The notes below the pieces were generated by a model, which saw nothing but the letters and a program-made list of their open reading frames with translations, did no database searches and was not told the origin of the DNA. A DNA stretch of 64,000 nucleotides from Bolinopsis microptera (Eukaryota > Ctenophora > Tentaculata > Lobata > Bolinopsidae). The translations under genes and the position numbers were made by a program. Below, piece by piece: positions 10,319 through 21,220 of the stretch. Each line of letters starts with the position of its first letter. Position 1 is the first letter of the stretch. Where the stretch lies: assembly GCF_026151205.1 (NCBI RefSeq), contig NC_087073.1, positions 12,555,578 to 12,619,577 on the forward strand. The letters are read 5' to 3'.

Positions 10319-11206
10319 CATTTGTTTCGGTCAGTTTAAAATATGTTCGTTTGGCGATATTGACAAACATTAAGTCGTTTGTTTAAAAACTGTAAGATCG
10401 TTCGTTTATCAAGAAAGAACTATAAAGTTTTTGTCTGGTTGTCCCGTTCAGTCAATCTACCTAAACCATATAAAAAACTCGTCGACCAATTGTAGTAATA
10501 CAGGTCAGTAAAAAAAGGTCAGTTCTGCGAATTTCAGCACTATTTTAAGATCAAAGAACATTTAGCAGTAAGAAAAATTGTGCATTAGATGTTTTGGTCT
10601 GGTTCGTCAGAAACCTTCAATTTCCGGTTTTATGATTTATTGACAAATATCTGGCGTAAAAAACTGCTAAACAGTAAGAGTTCATTTATATCGATCATGT
10701 TGGTAAGTTTTAATGCTAGGTTGACGGCTTTGGCCGTTTTAACCGGTTCGACTAAATCAACACTCCCTATCATTGTTTATATTTGAAGTAATAACATAAT
10801 AGGTGCACTGACAAGATAAGAGATAATTGATGCATTACATCAATAGGCAATACTGAAATACACTGTCAAAGCCATTTTGATTAAAATAGGATAATCTGAT
10901 TAAAATTAAGTAGGTTCAAGAAACGTCGGTAATGGTAACAACTCTAACACTCTATTTGCCATCACATACAAACTGCAAAATGAACCAAAGCACAACATGA
11001 AGCGGGTCCTGACAATTATTAACGGATTTAAATTGATTAGGGTTATAATAACAATTAATAAAAATAGGATATTTATAGAGAAGAACGCATAATCAACTGA
11101 GAAGTGACAGCCAATGCCCTTTATATCCATAGAGTTGTGTAAACCAAGTTGTGTAAACAAAATAGTCTAGGCTCTTAAATCGATTCCAAAGTTTGAAAAA
11201 AACAGA

Positions 11207-11282
11207 AGCAACAGAAGTGCGGTGGGCAACAGAGGTGCGGTGGGCAACAGAAGTGCGGTGGGCAACAGAAGTGCGGTGGGCA
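11207..11282 (+). repeat. 18-bp minisatellite, about four copies
   Basis: GCAACAGAAGTGCGGTGG repeats in tandem with one A/G change. The array could be translated as a short repeat peptide in two frames, but there is no sign of a gene around it. Confidence 0.9.
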
Positions 11283-12276
11283 TTGAATCGCACTATTGAC
11301 CCTATCAGATTTGTGTACTTCAACTTGGTATCGCTGTGTACAATGAGATAAGATCGACATGCCCATAACGTTTAAAAAACATAGGATAGTAGAATTACTT
11401 GTAAAGATCAGTAAAAACAGAACAATCTTTTCCCTAAAAATATTCCCAAAAAGTTAATTGTTATTATTATCAGATGGCAAGTTAATAAGTTGATAGTGCA
11501 TAATTGACCTTTTTTTTACAAATACTATCGATATTTAATTTTCTTAAACAAAAGAGGGTGAATCTAGACAAATGAATAACTTGTCAAGCTGGATCGCAAC
11601 CCCTCAAAAAATTAAAATTGAGCCACTTTAGTCACGATAGTCACTAATACATACAATGTGTTTGAATCTTGCTTATATTGTAAAGTTATAAAGTTATGCT
11701 ATTAAATACTCTACTTACTAAGCTATGTTGCCTTACTATACACAACAAGGCAAAGTTATACACTATATTATAATGTTGACTAATCCAAAACGAGATTACC
11801 TAAAGGCTGAAATTTTGGCGATTTTTGTCTATAAATTTGTTGCACAAAAAAGTGTAGGTGCGGAATTGCACTTCACAATTAGCAAAATTTCACATGTTGC
11901 TTTTGCTGCTCCTCAACATTAATTTATTAAGCCATCATTATATTAACTGTTGTGATTACTTACGCGTTACTGTGGTTACTTTGCACCCCTCCCCTACTTC
12001 GCTGTCTGTTTTTATTACTCATGCTGCAATGTTGTCAAAGTAAGGTTATACAATATACAAAGGAAGTAATATTAAAATTGTCCATAAATATAATTACAAA
12101 AATCAAACCCTAGTAAACATTGTGAAAAAGTTCAAATTTAAAACGTCCCTTCATTTGGCTGGAAGTGCCAGACAACATCTACATGAGTAGTATAGGTGTC
12201 ATGTCAATAATGAATAATCAGAAGATGGAATCAGATTGGAAGCCATTTGTAGCCAGCACAAGATTTTCTGTTAGCC

Positions 12277-12786
12277 ATGACACCTCTTACAGCTTTTACT
12301 AAGGGTTGGGGCATATCTCCTACTCCTAATGCCAGCCCTCTCTGGGAGTCACTTTCATCCGTGGAAGTGTCCTATAGCTGTCCTTTTGCTTTGGCTGATG
12401 GTCTAGTAATACGGTCAACTATCCTTGCCTCTGGAGGCTATACCTACCAATTGCAGAGGAGAAAAGATCACAAGGTACTTAAACGAAAATACAAAGGACT
12501 GGTATGTAACTCGAATTCGATGACTAATTCTCCTAGAACTCTCATGAAATCACCATCCAGAAGGTATCAGGAACTACAAAACATCTCCTGCCAAGGTGAA
12601 AAATCATCATTCATAGGGTATTCGCTACCCTGGACTATAAATGATCTCCTGCAGGGGAAGACGAAATCTGCAATAAACTCTGATGAATTTATAACAAGCC
12701 TTCAACAACATGTATGGCTAAAAGGTTCTTCTAAAATTACTAAGTCAGCGGCAAAAACTAGCTGCTTGATCATGTTTGCCTCCTGA
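12277..12786 (+). other. Unrecognised 169-codon open frame
   Basis: A single uninterrupted frame of 169 codons in a region of low coding density. I recognise no domain; the product is rich in Ser, Thr and Lys with no obvious membrane segment or repeat. It has no neighbouring exon-like sequence. It may be a fragment of a mobile-element protein or a chance frame. Confidence 0.2.
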
Positions 12787-13409
12787 TACAGAGCACCTTG
12801 ATTTAATGCGCCCGGATCTACCACAAACCCCCGATTTACTGCGGCCATCTCCTTTTCCCCCCCCCCCTATCAAGATTGCTGAGAAAGTGCGATGAGACTG
12901 GATTTTGGGCATTTGAAAGTGCGATTGTCACGTGTCACGGGGGGGGGGGGGGGGGGGATTTTTTGGCCTCGTTCAGCATACCCTGTCAAACTGCAGTATA
13001 ACTGCATGAAATTCGCCCCTTGTATTGTAGTCCAAATTTACATTTCTTATTACTAGAATTCATTCCTTAAAACAGGTGTTTCAAAAATTGTTCCAGATCC
13101 TTCCTCCTTGCGCCCTTTCTGAGAGTGAAACCTACTGTACCCATATTTTTCAAAATTTACAGGAATTAATCCTTTGATATGACCCTTAAATTGGCACAAG
13201 AAAATCTTGCTTGATTTATCATTTCACTGAATCTCCTGAAATTATTTCGAGAGAATACGATATGCTTGAACTAAACTTATTTTGCTAGAACTGCTTGCAC
13301 GCCATAATATGCATTCAAAATCGTATTATTTGATTTGTTATTGAAACTGTGTTTGAAAATTATCTCTATCGCCAAATTTTTCATTGCAAAAATAAGTACC
13401 AGTAAAACG

Positions 13410-13476
13410 ATCTTTGACGGGTTTCGAACCGCCTACAGCTGTCACCGCCTATCGGCTTACTGATCACGCCACGGAA
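13410..13476 (-). repeat. tRNA-like (possible SINE head)
   Basis: On the minus strand GTGGCGTGATCAGTAAG resembles an A box, and GGTTCGAAACC, 34 bases on, resembles a B box (GGTTCGANTCC). The stems do not pair well enough for a functional tRNA. A decayed tRNA-derived SINE is the likeliest reading. Confidence 0.35.
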
Positions 13477-14063
13477 TATATATGTGAAATAGTATTTGTG
13501 TATATATATTCGCGCATTGATGCTAATTGCTTGATTCGAAAAAATACTCCTAGATTCCCGAGAATTTCCAGAATATTTTTCATTGAAAAGTAACCTTCTG
13601 CAAAAGGCCAATGACCAAGTAAATAGTTAATAATAGTTAATAGCCAATAGTTCTATGTTTGTTACAGTATGCACTGACGGGGTATACGTATCCTAGGAAG
13701 TTTCTTGATTTTTCTAACAGGTACCCCTTCTCATTTAACCGTAAATTAAGTATCCTATCATTCGGCTGAGTCGACCGGGGAGATCTCACGATATCGTGAG
13801 CCTAGCCATGAGATTTAAACGAAACTCGCAACAATCTGGCACAAATCTCGCGAGCGCTACGTCGAAGTTTTCACGCTGTAAACAAGTGATAAAATACATG
13901 TTAAGTGTATAAAGTTGGTCCCTCAACTTTGAAGTTAAACTTTTTCTGTTTTCTCATTTATTTACAAATTTTGTGCGATGAGTCTAGCTCGCAATCTCGC
14001 ATGAATCTTGACATTACATGGGCTTTTCCCCCAAATGTGAATGGTGAAAAGGTTATTCAAACA

Positions 14064-14190
14064 ATGTATACATTCAATTAAATCAAGTGATGCAATAGGC
14101 AGGGCACAATCAAATGTTTAGTGTTGCAGTTGGCAGAGCACAATACATTGCTACCAATATTTTAAAACTTTAACAATCAAATAAATACAC
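14064..14190 (+). repeat. Dispersed repeat, copy 1 (second copy at 19953-20070)
   Basis: ATACATTCAATTAAATCAAG begins both copies, followed by GTGATGCAAT-GGCAG...ACAATCAAAT and TTGGCAGAGCACAAT-CATTGCTACC. The unit itself contains two related half-repeats around GGCAGA/GGGCACAA. The copies bracket the 5-kb composite repeat in the same orientation. Confidence 0.75.
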
Positions 14191-14844
14191 CAATGTGGCA
14201 GGAAACCAGGGCTCATGCTGCCGAGTGCCGCTGAGCTAAAGCAGTAGAGAAGATGGCGGCTTCTCTGGGATCTAACACATAACATCCTGAAACAGACCAA
14301 CACTATGTCCCAACGCACTAGTGTTGTGATGTCTGCTCCCGCTGCCTGCCCGGATCAATAAAGCAGTCAAGCATCATGAATGTTATGTTGAGCATACTCA
14401 ACCAGCAGATGTGGAAACTCCCACGAAGGACCGAAACAGATCTAATGAGACAATTAGCAAAATCGGAAAATAGACTTGAATTTGTTTATATAATTTATAA
14501 AGCGTATGTTATTGCCTGTTAATAATTAATTAAATTATTAGCTATTTTAGATTTAATAATAATAATCTGCAACACTGTAGCACATTTACATAACAGGACG
14601 AGCAGTTTCCCTCTCAAACTTTCTCCTGGTAACTCTAGAAGTGAGCATTTTAAGGTATGTGTCGCTTCATAAGATGTACATAATCATAGCTATTACAAGA
14701 ATTTTGCAGCCATGGAGGAGCTTCTATGACTTTCCCAGAACTAAAATACAAAAGTCAAAGTACCACATATGTGAATTTTATGTTCACACTATCAGTGAGG
14801 CCAAAAATTCGAATCTCAACAATAAATTGTAAGATGTATGTTTC

Positions 14845-14911
14845 TTTTGATTGAAATAAATTTTCGTGCACATACAGAATGAATGGTTAATAATTTAATA
14901 TATATGTAGAC
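14845..14911 (+). repeat. 67-bp dispersed repeat, copy 1 (second copy at 24113-24184)
   Basis: TTTGATTGAAATAAATTTTC and CATACAGAATGAATGGTTAA are identical in both places and end at TATGTAGACC; flanks differ. Probably the end of an interspersed element. Confidence 0.7.
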
Positions 14912-15684
14912 CGTATTATATAACTTTTTTTCTTTTTTTTTAAAGAAAAGTGTGTCAAACAGTATATATGGACACGTTCATTTGAGTTTGAGGATATTGG
15001 TAAATAAAAATAACAGCGTTTTTGACGATAGTGGCTTAATTTTGACATCTATTAACCTAGCACGTTCAGAAGTTCTGAACATTAGCCACATAACACATAC
15101 TCCCATATGCACTGCTCAGAAAGAAAATCTATTGTTGTTAGGCACTAAAATGTATCAAATGTCACATTTTGTGTGACTTAGTTAACTGCAGTTGTCTAAT
15201 TACCATTCCTTGGCCTGAAACATAGTAGATTAGGTCAATCTAACAATTATGATACAACATTGGTTAAAGGGCACGGATCGAACGGTTACAAGGCAATATT
15301 TGGGTAACTTTGTCACACTCAGAATACCATACCTCTATTCTACTGTGATGTGTCCTCAAAACCCTTTTTACTCATTATTTGATGGTTGATCTACCAAGTA
15401 CGGAGTACCAATCATAGCCCTTAAATATGTTGCTTTGAAAAGTTAGCTAATACAGGCACTTGGTTATTGGGAAATGAGGTTAATTCTGTCACAATATATG
15501 GAATTTAAAATTTTGGGCGAATTATTTATATCTGATTTTGGTTTGAAAGGCGGGAAAACTTTACATGATGACAATGTAGTTGATGCAAGTTAAGATCAGT
15601 TGATGTTTACATTGTCACAAAAAATTATACGAAATCGCAAATAGGTTAAAAACAATGATTATATAATGAAATAGTCTCCTTTAA

Positions 15685-16163
15685 TAACTCTTATAATAAC
15701 TGATGTGACAAAGTAAACATGTCTTGCCCCTATTTTGAAGATCTATATATTCTATAACTTTATTAGAATTCAACATTCTTTCAGAAAAAATTGGTAGGAT
15801 ATTGTCCAGAACATCAGAGCTCAAGTTTAACAATTTTAGGTTAAATTTGTCAAAGTCACTAAAAATGTGACAAAATTAACTTTTCCTGCCCCAACAATTT
15901 CAAGATAGTATGTAAAAATTAGCATAGGCTGCTTTATTACCTAAATAAATCAATCCAAACTACAAAAGAATATATGTTAATGTGATGACGATTACCTAAC
16001 TCTAATAATAACTGATGTGACAAAGTAAACATGTCTTGCCCCTATTTTGAAGATCTATTTATCTATAACTGTATTAGAATTCAACATTCTTTCAGAAACG
16101 ATTGGTAGAATATTGTCCAGAACATCAGAGCTCAAGTTTAACAATTTCAGGTTAAATTTGTCT
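15685..16163 (+). repeat. 312-bp tandem repeat, left part (before the LINE)
   Basis: TAATAACTGATGTGACAAAG starts a unit near 15695 and again near 16007; the 312-base spacing holds through GTAAACATGTCTTGCCCCTA and CATCAGAGCTCAAGTTTAAC. The second unit is cut by the LINE at 16163 and resumes at 18904. Confidence 0.75.
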
Positions 16164-18903
16164 AAGATTAGATTAGATTAGATTAAGAATAATGACATAA
16201 ACATCATCACTAGTTTTAAACATTCTTTCTGATTTCCTCATTATCAGAACTGTGAACATTTCACAGCCTTCGTCATTAAAAACAAACAAATTCTATAACT
16301 AACATAATTGTCATAATTTATTTACATATTATAGTAGAAATTAAATTAATAAGTTTTTAAAAAAAGTTTAAAATATTAAAAAACCGTTAATAAAAAAATT
16401 AGATAAAAAAACAAATTCATGAGATATTTATTCCCTTTCTCTTGGCAACACACGGGTTTTTATATAAATATTGAACTTGTTGCTTCTTCTTTTCGATATA
16501 ATTTACACCCTCTATTTTTGCTAAAACTATATTTGACACTTCCCAAAAGTTGCCTGTGTCTACTAAATTATTAGTCTTTTTAAATTCTTCTAGATTAATT
16601 TTAAAATCAATAACAGACACTGAATTTCTAACTAATGATGGTAATTTATTCCAAAAGCTGATAACACGCTCTGATAAAAAATTATTAGACAAGGTTTTAA
16701 TATTTCTATCAATATTGTTAGATTTAGTGCTAACAATTTTATCTCCCGATCTACTTAAATTGAAAATATCTTTTCCATACTCAACCAATCCATTTACAAT
16801 TTTGTAGGCTTCAATCAAATCTCCTCTAACCCGTCTCTCTGCGAGTGTTGTAATCTGTAAGGCATCCAACCTTTCACTGTAAGGAAGTGTTCCAATATCA
16901 TCAATAAGGCGTGTGAACCTTCTCTGGACATTTTCCAGTTCAATGATAGTAGCCCAATTCCCATGGCAGGCAGGTGGAGACCACAACTGAGCACAATACT
17001 CCAAGTGGGGTCTTATTATAGTTTTATAAACATTTCTCATAACGTTAATTTCTCTTATAATGAGATTCCTTGTAACCCATGCAATCATACTGTTTGCTTT
17101 ACTGATACAACTTTTAATATGTTTCGACCATTTCAAATCTGAAGAAGTTAAAACTCCAAGATCTTTCTCTGCTTCAATACATTCAAGTGTAACACCACTA
17201 AATACATATTCTTGAAGGGGATTTTCATTAAATGGAACATGCATTATTTTGCATTTGCTAGGATTAAACTTTAACAGCCACACATTTTGCCAGTTTTGCA
17301 AGCTTTCTAACATATTGAAAGTGCTTTCGGTGTCATTGGCATCCATAATAACTTTAAGATCATCTGCAAACAGTTTAGATATACCATTAATACAATCAGG
17401 CAAGTCATTGATAAAAATGACAAACAATAAAGGACCCAAAACAGACCCTTGTGGGACGCCTGATAAAACATCACGAAGGTAGGAATATGCTCCACCAACG
17501 AATGTCTTAAATCTTCTTCCAGATAAAAAGTCTTTCACAATATCTAAAGTGTTACCACTTATACCCAAATTTCTCATTTTTGTAAGTAGTCTATGATGTG
17601 GAACACTATCAAATGCTTTACAAAAATCTAAGTAAAACACATCTACGGGTGCACCATCCTCTAATAGTTCGATGATACATTCTACACTCTCTAATAGATT
17701 AGATAAACAAGATTTACCTTCTACAAATCCATGCTGGTTTGGATTTATCTTCTTACTAACAAAACTCATAATATGCCTCCTTACTAATTTTTCATATAAT
17801 TTACATAAAATGCATGTAAGTGACACTGGCCTGTAATTTAGGGCATCTTTCCGACTACCCTTTTTATAAAGAGATGTAACATTTGCTGTCTTCCACTGTT
17901 CTGGAATTTTTCCACTCGAAGCACATGTTTGAAATAATTTAGTCACAGCAGAAACAAAACTTGAATTATGTTCAAGTTCTTTTAATAATTTAGGATGAAT
18001 GCCATCTGGCCCTTTACTTTTACTAATATTAATTCTTTTCAGTTCTCTGCCAACATCATCCATTGTTATCTCAATATTTTCAATGTTTAACTCATCCGCA
18101 ATAAAATAACATTCTCTGTTCAAAGGTCCATCTGGTTCTTTGACAAAAACTGAAGCAAAAGCATCAGCCAATACTTCGGCAGTTTCAAAATTACTTTTGG
18201 TCAAAGATCCGTCCGGTTTTTCCATGGATGATACACAACTTTTTAACACTCTTTTCCCTCTTAAATATGCATAAAATGGCTTCGTATTATATTTCATACA
18301 CTGTGTAATTTTTCTTTCATAATTAACTTTACATTTAAATGACTTACTATCAAACTGTCCTTGTTGGTTCAGTGCAACATTAAGATTTTCAGAAGAAGGA
18401 TTATTATCAAAAATATACCAACATTTATCTGTCTTTTTCCTGCATCTTTTTAAGGATGAGTTTGCCCAAGGCTCACATTTAAAGTTCTTTTCCGTCGGAA
18501 CTATATCAGATACTAAGTTAAGCTTTGAGTGTAACTCACTCCACATATCTTCAGAAGTTAAAGTACCCTCACTAAAAGACCAGTCAATTTCAGCTGATCT
18601 GTATAACAATTCTTTGCCAGAGACTTTTCCCCATAACTTTCTAGGCTCCTTTGCAGCCTCATCATCTTGCTTACTGTTACTAAGACTTAGATTTAATTCT
18701 ACATTAAAACAAACATGATCGCTCTTCCCCAAGGGGGAGACAATCATTACTTCATTGACAATAGCTTCGTTTGTAGAGAGAACCTGATCTAGTGTACTCT
18801 CTTGAAGTTTACCGCTGACAACTCTACGTCTGGTAACTTCATCTGTGATATACCAAACCAAGCCATTGTCTTGTACACATTCCATAATGTACACAATTCC
18901 ATA
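16164..18903 (-). mobile_element. CR1/L2-like non-LTR retrotransposon, 5'-truncated
   Basis: The insert interrupts a 312-bp tandem repeat: its left flank stops at GGTTAAATTTGTC and the right flank resumes at AAGTCACTAAAAATG. The 3' end on the left is a short GATTA array followed by an AT-rich tail. This fits CR1/L2 elements, which end in short tandem repeats rather than poly(A). The element carries one long reverse transcriptase frame and only the last part of the endonuclease, so it is truncated at the 5' end. No clear target-site duplication. Confidence 0.85.
16417..18901 (-). CDS. LINE ORF2 fragment: endonuclease end, reverse transcriptase, C-terminal domain
   Basis: The uninterrupted frame begins (in the first 25 codons up to 18975) inside the host repeat, so the real element sequence starts near 18901. 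PLGKSDHVCFNVEL is the last motif of an APE-type endonuclease. Reverse transcriptase motifs follow in order: KSKGPDGIHPKLLKEL, NYRPVSLTCILCKLYEKLV, YLDFCKAFDSVPHHRLL, GVPQGSVLGPLLFVIFINDL and LFADDLKV with the catalytic Asp pair. IIRPHLEYCAQLWSP and the tail FWNKLP are typical of CR1/L2/Jockey-like elements. The RT reads intact, but without the endonuclease it should not move by itself. Confidence 0.88.
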
Positions 18904-19130
18904 AGTCACTAAAAATGTGACAAAATTATCTTTTCCTGCCCCAACAATATCAAGATAGTGTGTTAAAAATGGCATAGGAATTATGATGCTTTATTGCCTA
19001 TATTAATCGATCCATACTACGAAAAAGATCGGTTAATCTGATGACGATTACCTAACTCTTATAATAACTGATGTGACAAAGTAAACATGTCTTGCCCCTA
19101 TTTTGAAGATCTATACCTCTATTAGAATAC
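18904..19130 (+). repeat. 312-bp tandem repeat, right part (after the LINE)
   Basis: Continues the interrupted unit (GTCACTAAAAATGTGACAAA, CCTGCCCCAACAAT) and enters a third unit at about 19060 with the same TGATGTGACAAAGTAAACAT motif, which decays after 19120. Confidence 0.75.
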
Positions 19131-19952
19131 TATGTAACTTTATCATCAAAAAAATTTCGATAAACTAGTTATTTTGCCAGCAAGGAGCTGACAGAGTTAT
19201 AATAATTTTTTTGTGACGAAATTACCCTATTTTTGACCATGTTGCGGTAGTTTAATTGTGACACTGTTAACATATTACCACCCGATAATGATTTATGTGA
19301 CTGGTGCATGGTACTAGCAGTGTTGTTTGATCCATAGTACGTAATACAAAGGGTTTAAGCTGGTATATCATTATTTGTTCAATTTCACACATGTTCAGAT
19401 ATCATCAAGATTATGTGACAAAGTAAACTTGTCTGTGCCTTCTGTGATTTAATTCCTTGCGACTATATGATATAATAACAATTCCTAGCACTTCCAGGCC
19501 ATTAAATAAACCTACACTACTCAGCATTGCTTATCAGGGTTCTCTAAACATTCTTCACATATTTTCTTAAATGTGTGCACAGTAAACCTGAGTGCACCAT
19601 CTAACGAAAAAAGTCGTAAAATATGTAGGTAATGGTCATATGTACCCATCCAATCAACTGGACACTCAAAATTTTGGTCAAAAACGGCAGCAAGGGGTCC
19701 ATATTTACTCTGTCACATGTTTATAGTGTGACAATGTAACCATTTCCGTGCCGGCCGTATTTAAGCGATATCTTATCACCTGATTAAGATATCGTTATGT
19801 GACAAAGTTAGCCTAGAGGATGAGACGATTATCCTAACCATCAAGGGTTTGTGTAATTTCATAGTGTGACAGAGTCAACTACACTGTGCCTTTTAATAGG
19901 GTCACTTATATTTACCAATATCCTCAAACTCAAATGAACGTGTCCATATATA

Positions 19953-20070
19953 CATTCAATTAAATCAAGTGATGCAATTGGCAGAACACAATCAAATTTT
20001 AAGTGTTGCAATTGGCAGAGCACAATTCATTGCTACCAATAATTTTTTCAAAAAAATTTTAACAAAACAA
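19953..20070 (+). repeat. Dispersed repeat, copy 2
   Basis: Direct repeat of 14064-14190 with a few substitutions; it begins just outside the right inverted arm of the 5-kb composite element. Confidence 0.75.
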
Positions 20071-20391
20071 ATGATCTACTTCATTATAGGGCAGGGATGA
20101 GGTTGTATGAAACTTCTGATAGCTGAATCTCACGTTTGGTGTCCACCTTCTTTCCTCGGTACCCTCGTAGAGCAATAAGAGTAATATATAGCTCGTGCAA
20201 TAATCATATAATGCAATCTAGGTGTCTCACATGATAAATCTTTCTGTGCAGTTCTTGATTTTGTAGCTGTTAATTTAATGACATTCACATGTAGAGGTAT
20301 ACACTACTTATGTTTATCTTGTCATATTCACATAGCCATGTGTCTACGCGTACTGCAAGCGAGAGGGCTCTGGTTAGAGCAACTTGTCATA

Positions 20392-20497
20392 CGTTGTATG
20401 ACCCGCCGCGCACGAGTGCGCGGCTCCCCCTGTATCGTTGAAACTCTACAGGGGTTTCACTATAGTGAAGCGACAGTGGGGGTCACCACGTGATACA
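20392..20497 (+). repeat. GC-hairpin repeat, copy 1
   Basis: The 105-bp unit begins CGTTGTATGACC, contains the perfect hairpin GCCGCGCAC-GA-GTGCGCGGC (20405-20424), then CTCTACAGGGG, a TAGTGAA-CGAC motif and CACGTGATAC. The leading TCATACGTTGTATGA is itself an inverted repeat. Related copies are at 20638 and, inverted, 21122. Confidence 0.8.
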
Positions 20498-20637
20498 ATG
20501 TTTATCGTTTATTTTTTTTCAAACATAACAATAAAATAATAAAATTACATAAATAACATGGGATACTTTTGAAAGAGAATGACAAGCTTAAAAATACGAT
20601 TGTTTTATTTCTTCGTAAAAAGCAGCATGAGGAGTGT

Positions 20638-20738
20638 CGTTGTATGACCCGCCGCGCACGAGTGCGCGGCTCCCCTATATCGTAAGATCTCTACAGGGTG
20701 AAACATAGTGAAACGACCGTGGGGTCACAACGTGATAA
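20638..20738 (+). repeat. GC-hairpin repeat, copy 2
   Basis: Same order of blocks as copy 1, including the identical 20-base hairpin, CTCTACAGGG, CATAGTGAAACGACCGTGGG and CACAACGTGAT. Same orientation as copy 1. Confidence 0.8.
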
Positions 20739-21121
20739 AAGCGAAGCCCAATTAAATGGTGCGTTTCGCCGATCTAGCGTGCGTTGTTGCGGGAAGCATT
20801 AAAGGTTGCGCGGCCCAATAGTGCATCATGTTAAGTAAAACAAAATTTTAAGTAAAATACAAAATTTAAATTTTATTGCCATTACAATGAATAATGATAT
20901 CATAATGAATATAAGTAGACATCCGATAATAAACTTGTTACATCCAGTACAACCCAAAATGTCAGCTGACGCGACTTACAAAAATAATGTTAACGGGTGA
21001 AACTCGTAAAATATTTGTTTCAACTCTGAACTCGACGCGCATTTTGATAGATTTTTTAAAAAACTTACAAACTCAGTGCAAAATAAATCAAGTTATAGAA
21101 CTATTTCATATTTATCAAATT

Positions 21122-21220
21122 GTTGTATCACGTTGTGACACCCACGGTCGTTTCACTATGGTGTAGAGTTTCTACGATATGGGGGGAGCCGCGCACTCGT
21201 GCGCGGCGGGTCATACAACG
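21122..21220 (-). repeat. GC-hairpin repeat, copy 3 (inverted)
   Basis: Reverse complement of the same unit: TATCACGTTGTGACACC, then CGGTCGTTTCACTATG, TAGAGTTT and the same hairpin GCCGCGCAC-TC-GTGCGCGGC, ending CATACAACG. With copy 1 it forms outer inverted repeats of an 830-bp structure. Confidence 0.8.

Larger units (their letters stand above)
9490..14060. other. Region 5' of ataxin-2 with no recognised gene
   Basis: AT-rich sequence. It must contain the missing 5' exon(s) of ataxin-2 if these are near, but I could not identify them. Present are the triple E-box, an 18-bp minisatellite, the unrecognised open frame at 12277 and a G19 run at 12939-12957. Confidence 0.5.
14962..19958 (+). 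repeat. 5-kb composite repeat bounded by 45-bp inverted repeats
   Basis: TATATATGGACACGTTCATT plus the following 25 bases near 14965-15010 recur in reverse complement at about 19908-19957. Between them lies non-coding sequence with many TGTGACAAAGT words, a 312-bp tandem repeat, and the inserted LINE (16164-18903). Without the LINE the unit would be about 2.25 kb. No transposase frame is visible. Immediately outside the right arm, sequence from ATTCAATTAAATCAAGTGAT onward repeats 14067-14190. Confidence 0.6.
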
